From assembly GCF_019029495.1 (NCBI RefSeq), contig NZ_JAERQM010000006.1, positions 201,115 through 265,114 of the forward strand: 64,000 bases of DNA, in the 5' to 3' direction. The notes beneath the pieces are model-generated. The model worked only from the letters and a program-made list of their open reading frames with translations, had not been told where the DNA came from and did no database searches. Positions 54,943 to 62,597 of the stretch are shown one piece after another (the first letter of the stretch is position 1; every line of letters begins with the position of its first letter). Source of the stretch: Falsiroseomonas oleicola. GTDB taxonomy: Bacteria > Pseudomonadota > Alphaproteobacteria > Acetobacterales > Acetobacteraceae. The position numbers were made by a program, and so were the translations under genes.

Positions 54943-56312
54943 TCGCCGTTGTCTTCATCGTCGTCCTGATCGGCGTCTTCCTTGTTCTGTCGATGACGGG
55001 CGTCAGCCAGGGGCCGGAGATTCCCTGGACCGGCGTGCTGCTGCTGCTGGGTGTCTTCATCACCTTCTTCGCGGCCGGCATCTATGTCGGCGCGGCGCTC
55101 GGCGTGCTGGGCCTGCTGGCCGGCTTCGCCTTCTCCGACCGTCCCTTCTGGACCTTCCTCGGCCAGACCATCTGGGGACCCTCCTCCTCCTTCGTCCTGG
55201 TCGCCGTACCGCTGTTCCTGCTGATGGGGGAGATCCTGCTGCGGGCCGGGCTGTCGGAACGGCTGTATCGCTCGCTGAACCTGTGGCTGGACCGCATGCC
55301 GGGCGGGCTGCTGCACACCAATATCGTCGCCTCCGGCGTCTTCTCCGCCATCTCCGGCTCCTCCGTTGCCACCGCGGCGACGATGGGCTCCGTCGCCATG
55401 CCCTTCTTCCAGGGCAAGGGGTATGATCCGAAGATGGTGATGGGGTCGTTGGCGGCGGGTGGCGCGCTGGGCAACCTGATTCCGCCGGGTATCACCTTCA
55501 TCATCTATGCGCTGATCACCGAAACCTCGGTCGGCGCGCTGTATCTGGCGGCGGTGGGGCCCAGCATCCTGGTGATGCTGGCCTTCATCGGCGTCATCCT
55601 GCTGAACCGCAAAAGCGCGCCACCGCCGGGGGAGCGCATTCCGCTCGACGTCAAACTGCGCGGGCTGGTGGACCTGCTGCCGACCATCATCCTCATCCTG
55701 ATCGTGCTGGGCACCATCTATGCCGGGCTCGCCACGCCCACGGAATCGGCGGCCCTCGGCGTGGTGGCGGCCATCGTCATCGCCATCGTGGAGCGCCGCT
55801 TCTCCTTCCGCATGCTGCATGCCTGCGCCGAGGCGACGGCGCGCAACACGGCGATGATCGGGCTGATCCTGCTCGGCGCCTATGTGCTGAACTACATCAT
55901 CACCCTGCTCGGCGTGCCACAGATGATGTCGGCGCTCGTCTCCGGCCTGCCGCTGCCGGCCTGGGTCATCATGGCGCTGATCATCGGCTTCTACCTGGCG
56001 CTCGGCACCTTCATGGAGGGCTTCTCCATGATCATCACCACCATCCCGGTGATCTTTCCCGTGGTGGTGGCGCTGGGCTACGACCCGATCTGGTTCGGCG
56101 TCGTCGTCACCATGCTGGTGGAGATCGCGCTCATCAGCCCGCCGGATGGCACGGTGTTGTATGTGCTTCAGGGGCTGCGGAAGGATGGGCGGGGCATCGG
56201 CGATGTCTTCGTCGGCGTGCTGCCCTTCGTCGGAGTCTATATCCTGGCCATCGCTTTGCTGATGGTCATGCCGGGCATCGCGCTCTGGCTGCCCGGCGCG
56301 GTCGGGCCATGA
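54939..56312 (+). CDS. TRAP transporter large permease (DctM type)
   Basis: The 457-residue ion-coupled permease carries VPLFLLMGEILLRAG, SGVFSAISGSSVATAATMGSVA, LGNLIPPGITFIIYALI and ALISPPDGTVLYV. With the two genes before it, it forms a complete TRAP importer, presumably for the carboxylic acid broken down by the CoA-pathway enzymes downstream. Confidence 0.93.
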   Translation: MIAVVFIVVLIGVFLVLSMTGVSQGPEIPWTGVLLLLGVFITFFAAGIYVGAALGVLGLLAGFAFSDRPFWTFLGQTIWGPSSSFVLVAVPLFLLMGEILLRAGLSERLYRSLNLWLDRMPGGLLHTNIVASGVFSAISGSSVATAATMGSVAMPFFQGKGYDPKMVMGSLAAGGALGNLIPPGITFIIYALITETSVGALYLAAVGPSILVMLAFIGVILLNRKSAPPPGERIPLDVKLRGLVDLLPTIILILIVLGTIYAGLATPTESAALGVVAAIVIAIVERRFSFRMLHACAEATARNTAMIGLILLGAYVLNYIITLLGVPQMMSALVSGLPLPAWVIMALIIGFYLALGTFMEGFSMIITTIPVIFPVVVALGYDPIWFGVVVTMLVEIALISPPDGTVLYVLQGLRKDGRGIGDVFVGVLPFVGVYILAIALLMVMPGIALWLPGAVGP

Positions 56313-56992
56313 GGCTCAGCTTCACCCGCCACAGCATGGCCGGCAGCGACCGCATATCGCTCACCCCCGACGCCCTGGTCATCGCCGGCTGGGCGGCGCG
56401 GGATGAGGCCGCGGTGCGGCACCATATCGAGGAGCTGGCGGCGATCGGCGTGCCGCCGCCCTCCTCCGTCCCGGTCTACTACCGCGCCGCGGCGGCCAAT
56501 CTGACTCAGGCCGAGGTGCTGGAGGTGCTGGGGCCGGATTCCTCCGGCGAGGTGGAACCGGTGCTGCTCTCCCTCGCCGACGGGCTCTGGGTCGGGCTTG
56601 GCTCCGACCATACGGACCGAAAGGCGGAGGCCATCGGCATCGCGCTGTCGAAGCAGATGTGCGGCAAGCCGGTGGGCCGCGATCTCTGGCGGCTGGAGGA
56701 GGTGGAGCCGCATTGGGATTCCCTGATCCTGCGCGCCACCGCGACCATCGATGGCGAGGCCGTGCTGTACCAGGAGGGCAGCCTGGCCGCGCTGCGCCAT
56801 CCGCGCGACCTGCTGGCGCGGCGCCCCGGCGGCCCCGGCCTGCCGCCCGGCACCCTGATGTTCTGCGGCACGCTGGGCGCCATTGGCGGCATCCGGCCCT
56901 CCAGCCATTTCGCCATGGAACTGCACGACCCGGTGCTGGGCCGCAGCCTGCGCCACGCCTACCGGGTGGCGGAACTTCCTGTCATCGCCTGA
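56309..56992 (+). CDS. DUF2848 family protein
   Basis: The 227-residue protein matches the DUF2848 family in its conserved pieces: ALVIAGWAARDEAAVRHHIEEL, PSSVPVYYR, DSSGEVEPVLLS, GLGSDHTDRKAEAIGIA and the central PHWDSLILR. The late GTLMFCGTLGAIGG recalls fumarylacetoacetate-hydrolase-type proteins, so a hydrolase or decarboxylase role is possible. The function is not known. It overlaps the TRAP permease gene by four bases and is the last gene before the regulator. Confidence 0.82.
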   Translation: MRLSFTRHSMAGSDRISLTPDALVIAGWAARDEAAVRHHIEELAAIGVPPPSSVPVYYRAAAANLTQAEVLEVLGPDSSGEVEPVLLSLADGLWVGLGSDHTDRKAEAIGIALSKQMCGKPVGRDLWRLEEVEPHWDSLILRATATIDGEAVLYQEGSLAALRHPRDLLARRPGGPGLPPGTLMFCGTLGAIGGIRPSSHFAMELHDPVLGRSLRHAYRVAELPVIA

Positions 56993-57004
56993 TCCCCTGC
57001 CCGG

Positions 57005-57016
57005 TTGTCCGGACAA
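57005..57016. promoter_or_regulatory. GntR-type operator in front of its own regulator gene
   Basis: TTGTCCGGACAA is a perfect 12-bp palindrome 12 bases after the DUF2848 stop and upstream of the GntR gene, suggesting autoregulation. The left half could double as a weak -35 element (TTGTCC). Confidence 0.72.
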
Positions 57017-57054
57017 GGCGGAAGGTCTAGCCTTCCGCCACAGGGCGGAAGGAG
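57017..57054 (+). promoter_or_regulatory. Three-unit leader able to form two exclusive hairpins over a ribosome-binding site
   Basis: GGCGGAAGG (57017-57025), CCTTCCGCC (57031-57039) and GGCGGAAGG (57044-57052) are perfect copies and complements. The middle unit can pair with the first (loop TCTAG) or with the third (loop ACAG). The third contains the Shine-Dalgarno sequence of the upstream ORF at 57061. One fold would open that site and the other would hide it, a switch-like layout. Confidence 0.6.
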
Positions 57055-57060
57055 TGCATC

Positions 57061-57090
57061 ATGCGAACGGGCCAGGAGGCACGGCTCTGA
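57061..57090 (+). CDS. Nine-codon upstream ORF before the GntR gene
   Basis: An ATG with GGAAGGAG six bases upstream starts a reading frame that encodes MRTGQEARL and stops at a TGA that overlaps the CTG start of the GntR gene (CTGA). It looks like a leader peptide that couples translation to the regulator gene. A one-base sequencing error joining the two frames is the main alternative. Confidence 0.5.
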   Translation: MRTGQEARL

Positions 57091-57806
57091 GCCGCCCCCT
57101 CTACGCGCAGATCGAGCAGCAGCTTCGCGAGGCGATCGCCGAAGGCCAGTACCCGGTCGGTGCACTGCTGCCGACCGAGGCGGAGCTTTGCGACAGCCTT
57201 CGCGTCTCCCGCCACACGATCCGGGAGGCGCTGCGCCGCCTGGTGGAGGCCGGGCTGGTGGAACGCCGCCAGGGCGCCGGCACCATGGTGGTGGCGCGGG
57301 AAGCGCCGGGCGGCACGGTGCAGTCGCTGCGCAGCATCGAATCGCTCTTCCAATATGCCGCCGATACCCGGCTGGAAATCCGCGACCGCCGCATGGCGGC
57401 GCTGGGCGCGGAGGATGCGGCGCTGATCCCCGCCGAGGCGGGCGAGACCTGGCTGCATCTTCAGGGCCTGCGCATTGGCCAGGATGGCGGCGCCATCGCG
57501 ACGGCGGAGGTCTTCATCCATCCGCGCTTCGCCGCCATCGCCAATGCCCTGCCGGAACGCGGCGCCATCTACGCCATGATCGAGAGCCGCTTCGGGGTGG
57601 AGGTGGCGGAGGTGGTGCAGGAAATCAGCGCCGGCCCCCTGCCCAGCCGCATCGCCACCGCGCTGGGCCGCAAGAGGCGGGAGGTGGGGATGCGCTTCGT
57701 CCGCCGCTACCTCGGCACCGATGGCGCGACGCTGCTGCTGTCGCGAAGCTGGCATCCGGCAGAACGCTTCACCTATGCGATGCGGCTGCGGCGCGGCGAA
57801 GGTTGA
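57087..57806 (+). CDS. GntR family regulator, HutC/UTRA subfamily (probable CTG start)
   Basis: The winged-helix domain spans about residues 4-66 (PLYAQIEQQLREAIAEGQYP, then EAELCDSLRVSRHTIREALR and the wing ERRQGAGTMV); the rest is a UTRA ligand-binding domain. With the CTG at 57087, AGGAGG lies seven bases upstream and the protein begins at the usual point for the family (239 residues). The next in-frame candidate, GTG at 57054, abuts its purine tract and would add a His-rich tail of unlikely sequence. The protein is the obvious ligand-responsive repressor for the TTGTCCGGACAA sites. Confidence 0.85.
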   Translation: MSRPLYAQIEQQLREAIAEGQYPVGALLPTEAELCDSLRVSRHTIREALRRLVEAGLVERRQGAGTMVVAREAPGGTVQSLRSIESLFQYAADTRLEIRDRRMAALGAEDAALIPAEAGETWLHLQGLRIGQDGGAIATAEVFIHPRFAAIANALPERGAIYAMIESRFGVEVAEVVQEISAGPLPSRIATALGRKRREVGMRFVRRYLGTDGATLLLSRSWHPAERFTYAMRLRRGEG

Positions 57807-57810
57807 GGGG

Positions 57811-57838
57811 TTTACGCGCGGCGCTTCTGGTCTAGGAT
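57811..57838 (+). promoter_or_regulatory. Candidate promoter of the deacetylase-like gene
   Basis: TTTACG (57811-57816) and TAGGAT (57833-57838) are 16 bases apart. The operator follows immediately, so a bound repressor would cover the transcription start. Confidence 0.45.
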
Positions 57839-57850
57839 TTGTCCGGACAA
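57839..57850. promoter_or_regulatory. GntR-type operator before the deacetylase-like gene
   Basis: A second perfect TTGTCCGGACAA, 14 bases before the ATG at 57865 and directly after a candidate -10 element. It sits in the 58-base gap after the GntR gene. Confidence 0.75.
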
Positions 57851-57864
57851 CATAGGTGGACACG

Positions 57865-58749
57865 ATGCCCCTCTCGCCCTGGCCCCAGGATTCCCGCCTC
57901 GCCCTCTCCGTCGTGGTGAATGTCGAGGAAGGCGCCGAGATGTCGGTGCGGGACGGCGACAAGGGGCCGGAGCCGGTGGATGAGCTGGGCGTCGCCCTGA
58001 AGATCCCGATCCGCAACTATGCCAATGAGTCCAACTACCTCTACGGCATCCGCGCCGGCTGGCCACGGGTGGCGGCGCAGCTCGCCAAGCATGAGGTGAC
58101 GGCGACCTTCACCGCCGCTGCCCAGGCGCTGGAACGCGCACCGGAGATCGGCCAGGCCATCGCCGCCGGCGGGCATGAGGCCTGCAGCCATGGCTGGCGC
58201 TGGGTGCATCAGTTTTCCTATGACGAGGCGCGGGAACGCGACTTCGTACGCAAGGCGGTGGACAGCATCGCCCGCACCACCGGCACCCGCCCCGTGGGGT
58301 GGCTCTCCCGCTACCTGCATTCCCCGCGGCTGCGCACCACGCTGGCGGAGGAAGGCTTCCTCTATCACATGGACGATTTCTCCGACGACATGCCGCGCTG
58401 GGATGTGGTGGAGACGAAGGACGGGCCGCGCGCCATCCTCATCCTGCCCTATGCGCTGGACAGCAACGACATGAAGTTCTGGCTGGCGCCGGGCTACACG
58501 CCGCAGCAATGGCTGGACTATGCGATCGAGACCTTCGAGGTGCTGTATGAGGAAGGTGCGACGGCACCGCGCATGATGTCGCTCGGCGTGCATCTGCGCA
58601 TCATCGGCCGGCCTGGGCGCATCGGCGCCTTCGGCAGGTTCCTCCAGCATGCGCGCAGGAAGCCGGATGTGTGGATCGCCACGCGCGCGCAGATCGCCCG
58701 CGCCTTCGCCGCCCAGACCCCGCCACCCGTGGAGCCAGCCGCACGATGA
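57865..58749 (+). CDS. Polysaccharide deacetylase (NodB-homology) family protein
   Basis: I start at the ATG at 57865 because AGGTGG lies five bases upstream; a GTG at 57856 is possible. The 294-residue protein resembles the PuuE/HpPgdA-like branch of the NodB family: SVVVNVEEGAE near the N-terminus, TATFTAAAQALERAPEIGQA, GGHEACSHGWRWVHQF and GWLSRYLHSPRLRTTLAEEG. Members act on allantoin, cyclic imides or acetamido groups as metal hydrolases. The substrate is unknown; its place in a CoA-pathway operon makes sugar deacetylation unlikely. The stop overlaps the MmgE/PrpD start. Confidence 0.82.
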   Translation: MPLSPWPQDSRLALSVVVNVEEGAEMSVRDGDKGPEPVDELGVALKIPIRNYANESNYLYGIRAGWPRVAAQLAKHEVTATFTAAAQALERAPEIGQAIAAGGHEACSHGWRWVHQFSYDEARERDFVRKAVDSIARTTGTRPVGWLSRYLHSPRLRTTLAEEGFLYHMDDFSDDMPRWDVVETKDGPRAILILPYALDSNDMKFWLAPGYTPQQWLDYAIETFEVLYEEGATAPRMMSLGVHLRIIGRPGRIGAFGRFLQHARRKPDVWIATRAQIARAFAAQTPPPVEPAAR

Positions 58750-60128
58750 GCGACGATCTCGCCCAGGCCTTCGCCGAACATGCGGTGCGGGTGCGCCTTT
58801 CGGATCTGTCACCCGGCGTGGTGACGGCGGCGAAAACCTTCCTGCTGGACACGCTCGGCGTCGGCATCGCCGGCAGCAGCGGGGCGAATGTGCGGACGGT
58901 GCTGGACCTGGCGCAGCAATGGGGGCCGGGCGACGAGGCCACCGCCTGGCTCGGCGGGCGCCGCATGTCCGCCGGCTCGGCCGCCATCGTCAATGCCTAT
59001 CTGATCCACTGCCTGGAATTCGACTGCGTGCATGAACGCGCGGTGGTCCACCCCATGGCGACGCTGCTCTCCGCCATCTTCGCCTGGTCGGAGCGGGAGG
59101 CGGCGCAGGGCCGGCCGGTTTCCGGCGCGCGTTTCCTGACGGCCATGGCGGTGGGCGTCGATCTGGCGGGGCTGCTCGGCGTGGCGACGGATTCCGCGCT
59201 GCGCTTCTTCCGCCCCGCGACGGCGGGCGGCTTCGGTGCCACGGCGGCCATCGCGAACCTTGCCGGCTTCGATGTCGCCACCACGCGCAGCGCCTTCGGT
59301 CATATGTATGGGCAGACCAGCGGCAATCTCCAGGCGCATCTGGAAGGCTCGCCGCTGCTGGGACTTCAGATCGGCTTCAACGCCCGCGGCGCCATCGCCG
59401 CCTGCGACCTGGCGGCGGCCGGCATGCAGGGGCCGCTGGATGTCTTCACCGGCCGCTACGGCTATTTTTCCCTGATCGATCCGGATGTGCATCCGGAGCG
59501 GGTGACGGCGGCGCTGGGCCGCGAATGGCAGATCGAGAAACTGTCCCATAAACCCTTCCCCTCCGGCCGGCTGACCCATGGCGTGGTGCATGGGCTGCGC
59601 GACCTGATGGCGCAGCACGGCTTCACGGCGGATGAGGTGGCCGAGGTTGTGTGCCGGGCGCCGCCGCTGGTGCTGCGGCTGGTCGGACGGCCGAATGTGC
59701 CGGACCCGACCTCCAACTACGCCAAGCTCTGCCTGCCCTTCGTCGCCGGCGTCTTCCTCGCCAAGGGGCGGTGCGACGTGCCGGACTTCCGGGGCGCCGC
59801 GCTGCGCGATCCGGACGTACACCGCCATGCGGCCAAGGTGCGGCTGGAGCCGGATGGCAACACCGACGAAAACACGCTGGACCCGCAGGTCGTGGAAGTG
59901 CGCCTGGCCTCCGGCGCCCGCCACGCCATCACCCTGCCCCGCATCTACGGCCATCCGGAGATGGCGCTTTCCGCCGCCGACAACGAGGAAAAATTCTTCC
60001 GCTGCTGCCGCCACGCCGTGCCACCGGTGCCGGAGAGCCGCGCCGTGGCCCTGCGCGACCTGGTGGCGCGGATCGAGACGCTGCCGGATGTGGCGGCAAT
60101 CGTGGCCCTGCTGGCCGGAACCGATTGA
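58746..60128 (+). CDS. MmgE/PrpD family protein (second copy in the window)
   Basis: The 460-residue protein shares the family layout with the gene at 22376: DTLGVGIAGSSGANVRTVL, IVNAYLIHCLEFDCVHERAVVHPMA, RFFRPATAGGFGATAAIA and KPFPSGRLTHGVVHGL. Enzymes of this fold dehydrate, decarboxylate or epimerise small polycarboxylic acids. The ATG at 58746 is coupled to the preceding gene. A promoter for the next gene overlaps its stop codon. Confidence 0.88.
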   Translation: MSDDLAQAFAEHAVRVRLSDLSPGVVTAAKTFLLDTLGVGIAGSSGANVRTVLDLAQQWGPGDEATAWLGGRRMSAGSAAIVNAYLIHCLEFDCVHERAVVHPMATLLSAIFAWSEREAAQGRPVSGARFLTAMAVGVDLAGLLGVATDSALRFFRPATAGGFGATAAIANLAGFDVATTRSAFGHMYGQTSGNLQAHLEGSPLLGLQIGFNARGAIAACDLAAAGMQGPLDVFTGRYGYFSLIDPDVHPERVTAALGREWQIEKLSHKPFPSGRLTHGVVHGLRDLMAQHGFTADEVAEVVCRAPPLVLRLVGRPNVPDPTSNYAKLCLPFVAGVFLAKGRCDVPDFRGAALRDPDVHRHAAKVRLEPDGNTDENTLDPQVVEVRLASGARHAITLPRIYGHPEMALSAADNEEKFFRCCRHAVPPVPESRAVALRDLVARIETLPDVAAIVALLAGTD

Positions 60129-60154
60129 CGACAGGCGGCATCGCCCCCTAATTT
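60125..60154 (+). promoter_or_regulatory. Internal promoter of the acyl-CoA dehydrogenase operon
   Basis: TTGACG (60125-60130) overlaps the MmgE/PrpD stop codon, and TAATTT (60149-60154) follows 18 bases later. This is the best sigma-70-type promoter seen in the window. The operator overlaps the end of the -10 element. Confidence 0.6.
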
Positions 60155-60164
60155 GTCCGGACAA
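60153..60164. promoter_or_regulatory. GntR-type operator before the acyl-CoA dehydrogenase gene
   Basis: A third perfect TTGTCCGGACAA, overlapping the -10 region and 22 bases before the start codon. Confidence 0.75.
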
Positions 60165-60186
60165 GTTTGGAAGGGAAGACGCCGCC

Positions 60187-61335
60187 ATGGATATGCATGA
60201 GGAAGAGGCCGCCCTTCTCGACAGCATCGCGAAGTGGCTGGACCGGGATGTGCGGCCGCATGTGCTGCGGCTGGAACATGCGGATGAATGGCCCGCCGAG
60301 ATGGTCGCGCAGATGACGGAGCTGGGCCTGTTCGGTGCCACCATCCCGGTGGAATATGGCGGGCTCGGCCTGTCGGCCACCGTCTATGCCAAGATCGTCG
60401 AGAAGATCGCGGAAGTCTGGATGTCGCTGAGCGGCATCTTCAACAGCCACCTCATCATGGCCGCCTGCGTGTCGCGCCTGGGGACGGAGGCGCAGAAGGC
60501 GGAATGGCTGCCGAAATTCGCCAGCGGCGAAATCCGTGGCGGGCTGGCGCTGACCGAGCCGGATTGCGGCACCGACCTCCAGGCCATCCGCACCCGCGCC
60601 GTGCGCGATGGCGACGACTACATCGTCAACGGCACCAAGACCTGGATCAGCAACGGCATCCATGGCTCCTGTTTCGCGCTGCTGGTGAAGACGGATAGCG
60701 AGGCCAAGCCGCGCCACAAGGGCATGTCCATGCTGCTGGCGCCGAAGGGCGAGGGTTTCACGGTTTCCAAGAAGCTCGAAAAACTCGGCTACAAGGGCAT
60801 CGACAGCGCCGAGCTGGTCTTCTCGGATTATCGCGTGCCCGCCGCCAATCTGATCGGCGGCATCGAGGGCCAGGGGTTGCAGACCGCGCTCGGCGGGCTG
60901 GAACTGGGCCGCATCAATGTCGCCGCACGCGGCTGCGGCCTCGCCTCCGCCGCGCTGATGGATTCCGTGCGCTACAGCCAGATCCGCAAGACGATGGGCA
61001 AGCCAATCTGCGAGCATCAGGCGATCCAGCTCAAGCTCGGGGAGATGGCGACGCGGGTGCAGGCGGCGCGGCTGCTGACCTATGACGCGGCGCGCATCTA
61101 CGATGCCGGCCAGCGCTGCGACATGGAGGCCGGCATGGCGAAATACTTCGCCAGCGAGGCCGCGGTGGAGAACAGCCTGGAGGCGCTGCGCATCCATGGC
61201 GGCTATGGCTATTCCAAGGAATACCATGTGGAGCGCTACTATCGCGACGCCCCGCTGATGTGCATCGGCGAGGGTACCAACGAGATCCAGCGCATCATCA
61301 TCGCCAAGCAGATGATCGAGCGGAATCCGGCGTGA
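60187..61335 (+). CDS. Acyl-CoA dehydrogenase
   Basis: The 382-residue flavoenzyme introduces a double bond into an acyl-CoA. It shows ALTEPDCGTDLQAIRT and GTKTWISNG in the middle domain, and RQT-type FAD contacts replaced by YSQIRKTMGKPICEHQAIQ in the C-terminal domain. The probable catalytic base is Glu362 in CIGEGTNEIQR. The CoA-transferases that follow would make its substrate from a free acid imported by the TRAP system. The exact chain type is not clear. Confidence 0.9.
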   Translation: MDMHEEEAALLDSIAKWLDRDVRPHVLRLEHADEWPAEMVAQMTELGLFGATIPVEYGGLGLSATVYAKIVEKIAEVWMSLSGIFNSHLIMAACVSRLGTEAQKAEWLPKFASGEIRGGLALTEPDCGTDLQAIRTRAVRDGDDYIVNGTKTWISNGIHGSCFALLVKTDSEAKPRHKGMSMLLAPKGEGFTVSKKLEKLGYKGIDSAELVFSDYRVPAANLIGGIEGQGLQTALGGLELGRINVAARGCGLASAALMDSVRYSQIRKTMGKPICEHQAIQLKLGEMATRVQAARLLTYDAARIYDAGQRCDMEAGMAKYFASEAAVENSLEALRIHGGYGYSKEYHVERYYRDAPLMCIGEGTNEIQRIIIAKQMIERNPA

Positions 61336-62594
61336 GCGGGTCCGATGACCGCAGCGGCGAAGGCCGCGAAGGTCTGAATCGGCCCCGCCAGGCGCCACTG
61401 CCATTGAAGGGCCTGCGGATCATCAGCTTCGAGCAGTTCGGCGCCGGCCCCTTCGCCACCATGAACCTCGCCGATCTGGGCGCGGAGGTGGTGAAGGTGG
61501 AACAGCCGGCGATCGAGGGCGAATTGCCCGGCGACATCGCACGCCACACCGGCGGCCATGCGCTGGGCGCGAATGACAGCCAGTACTTCCAGTCCTTCAA
61601 CCGCAACAAGCGCAGCCTGACGCTGGATCTCCGCAAGCCCGGCGCGCGGGATGTGCTGCACCGGCTGGTGCGGGATGCGGATGCGGTGCTGAACAATCTG
61701 CGCGGCGATCTGCCTGCGAAGCTCGGCCTCGACCATGCCGCACTGTCCCGGGTCAATCCCGCCGTCGTCTGTGTGCATCTCTCGGGCTATGGCCGCGACG
61801 GCCCGCGCGCCGCCTGGCCGGCCTATGACTACCTCGCCCAGGCCGAGGCCGGCTTCTGCGCCATGACCGGCGAGCCGGAGGCGCCGCCGGCCCGCGCCGG
61901 GCTTTCGCTGGTTGATTTCCTGTCAGGCCTGACCGCCGCCATGGCGCTGCTCGCCGGGGTGATGGGCGCGCGCGCCAGCGGGCGTGGCTGCGACCTGGAT
62001 GTATCGCTCTACGATGTGGCGATGCAGAACCTGACCTACCTCGCCACCTGGTATCTGAATGATGGCGTCGAGGTCGCCCGCCGGCCGCGTGGCGGCCACC
62101 CCTCCGTGGTGCCCTGCGAGATGTTGCCGACGGCGGATGGCCATGTCTTCGTCATGTGCATCAAGCCCGGCTTCTGGCGCGCCTTTTCCGAGCTGGCCGG
62201 CGCGCCCGCGCTGCTCACCGATCCGCGCTTCAAGGGGTTTGAGGCGCGGCTGGCGAATCGGGACGCGCTGATGGCGGAACTCGATCCCATCATGCGCGGC
62301 CGCAGCTCCGCCGAATGGGTGGCGTTGCTGGCGGGAAAGGTGCCGGTCGCGCCCGTGCTCGGGCTGGGCGCGGCGCTGGACAATCCGTATTTCCGCGACC
62401 GTGGCGGCGTGCTGGAACTGCCGCATCCGGCGCGGCCCGATCTCAAGGTCGTGGCCAATGCCATTCACCTGAACGGCCAGCGCCTGCCCGGCCGCGCAGG
62501 CCCCGGCCATGGCGCGGACAGCGCGGCGCTTCTGGCGGAAGCGGGCTATGATGCGGCGGAGATCGCGCAGTTGCGCGCATGGGGAGCGGTCTAG
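61332..62594 (+). CDS. CaiB/BaiF (family III) CoA-transferase 1
   Basis: The GTG at 61332 overlaps the dehydrogenase stop and gives 420 residues. The family features are GLRIISFEQFGAGPFATMNLADLGAEVVKVE near the N-terminus and FQSFNRNKRSLTLDLRKPGARDV. The active-site Asp is expected in GLSLVDFLSG. These enzymes move CoA between carboxylic acids, so this one probably activates the imported acid from another acyl-CoA. Confidence 0.9.
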   Translation: MSGSDDRSGEGREGLNRPRQAPLPLKGLRIISFEQFGAGPFATMNLADLGAEVVKVEQPAIEGELPGDIARHTGGHALGANDSQYFQSFNRNKRSLTLDLRKPGARDVLHRLVRDADAVLNNLRGDLPAKLGLDHAALSRVNPAVVCVHLSGYGRDGPRAAWPAYDYLAQAEAGFCAMTGEPEAPPARAGLSLVDFLSGLTAAMALLAGVMGARASGRGCDLDVSLYDVAMQNLTYLATWYLNDGVEVARRPRGGHPSVVPCEMLPTADGHVFVMCIKPGFWRAFSELAGAPALLTDPRFKGFEARLANRDALMAELDPIMRGRSSAEWVALLAGKVPVAPVLGLGAALDNPYFRDRGGVLELPHPARPDLKVVANAIHLNGQRLPGRAGPGHGADSAALLAEAGYDAAEIAQLRAWGAV

Positions 62595-62597
62595 GCG

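Noticed and set aside
57054-57806. GTG at 57054 as the GntR start
   Set aside because: The purine tract touches the GTG with no spacing, and the added residues do not resemble the family N-terminus. Still possible.
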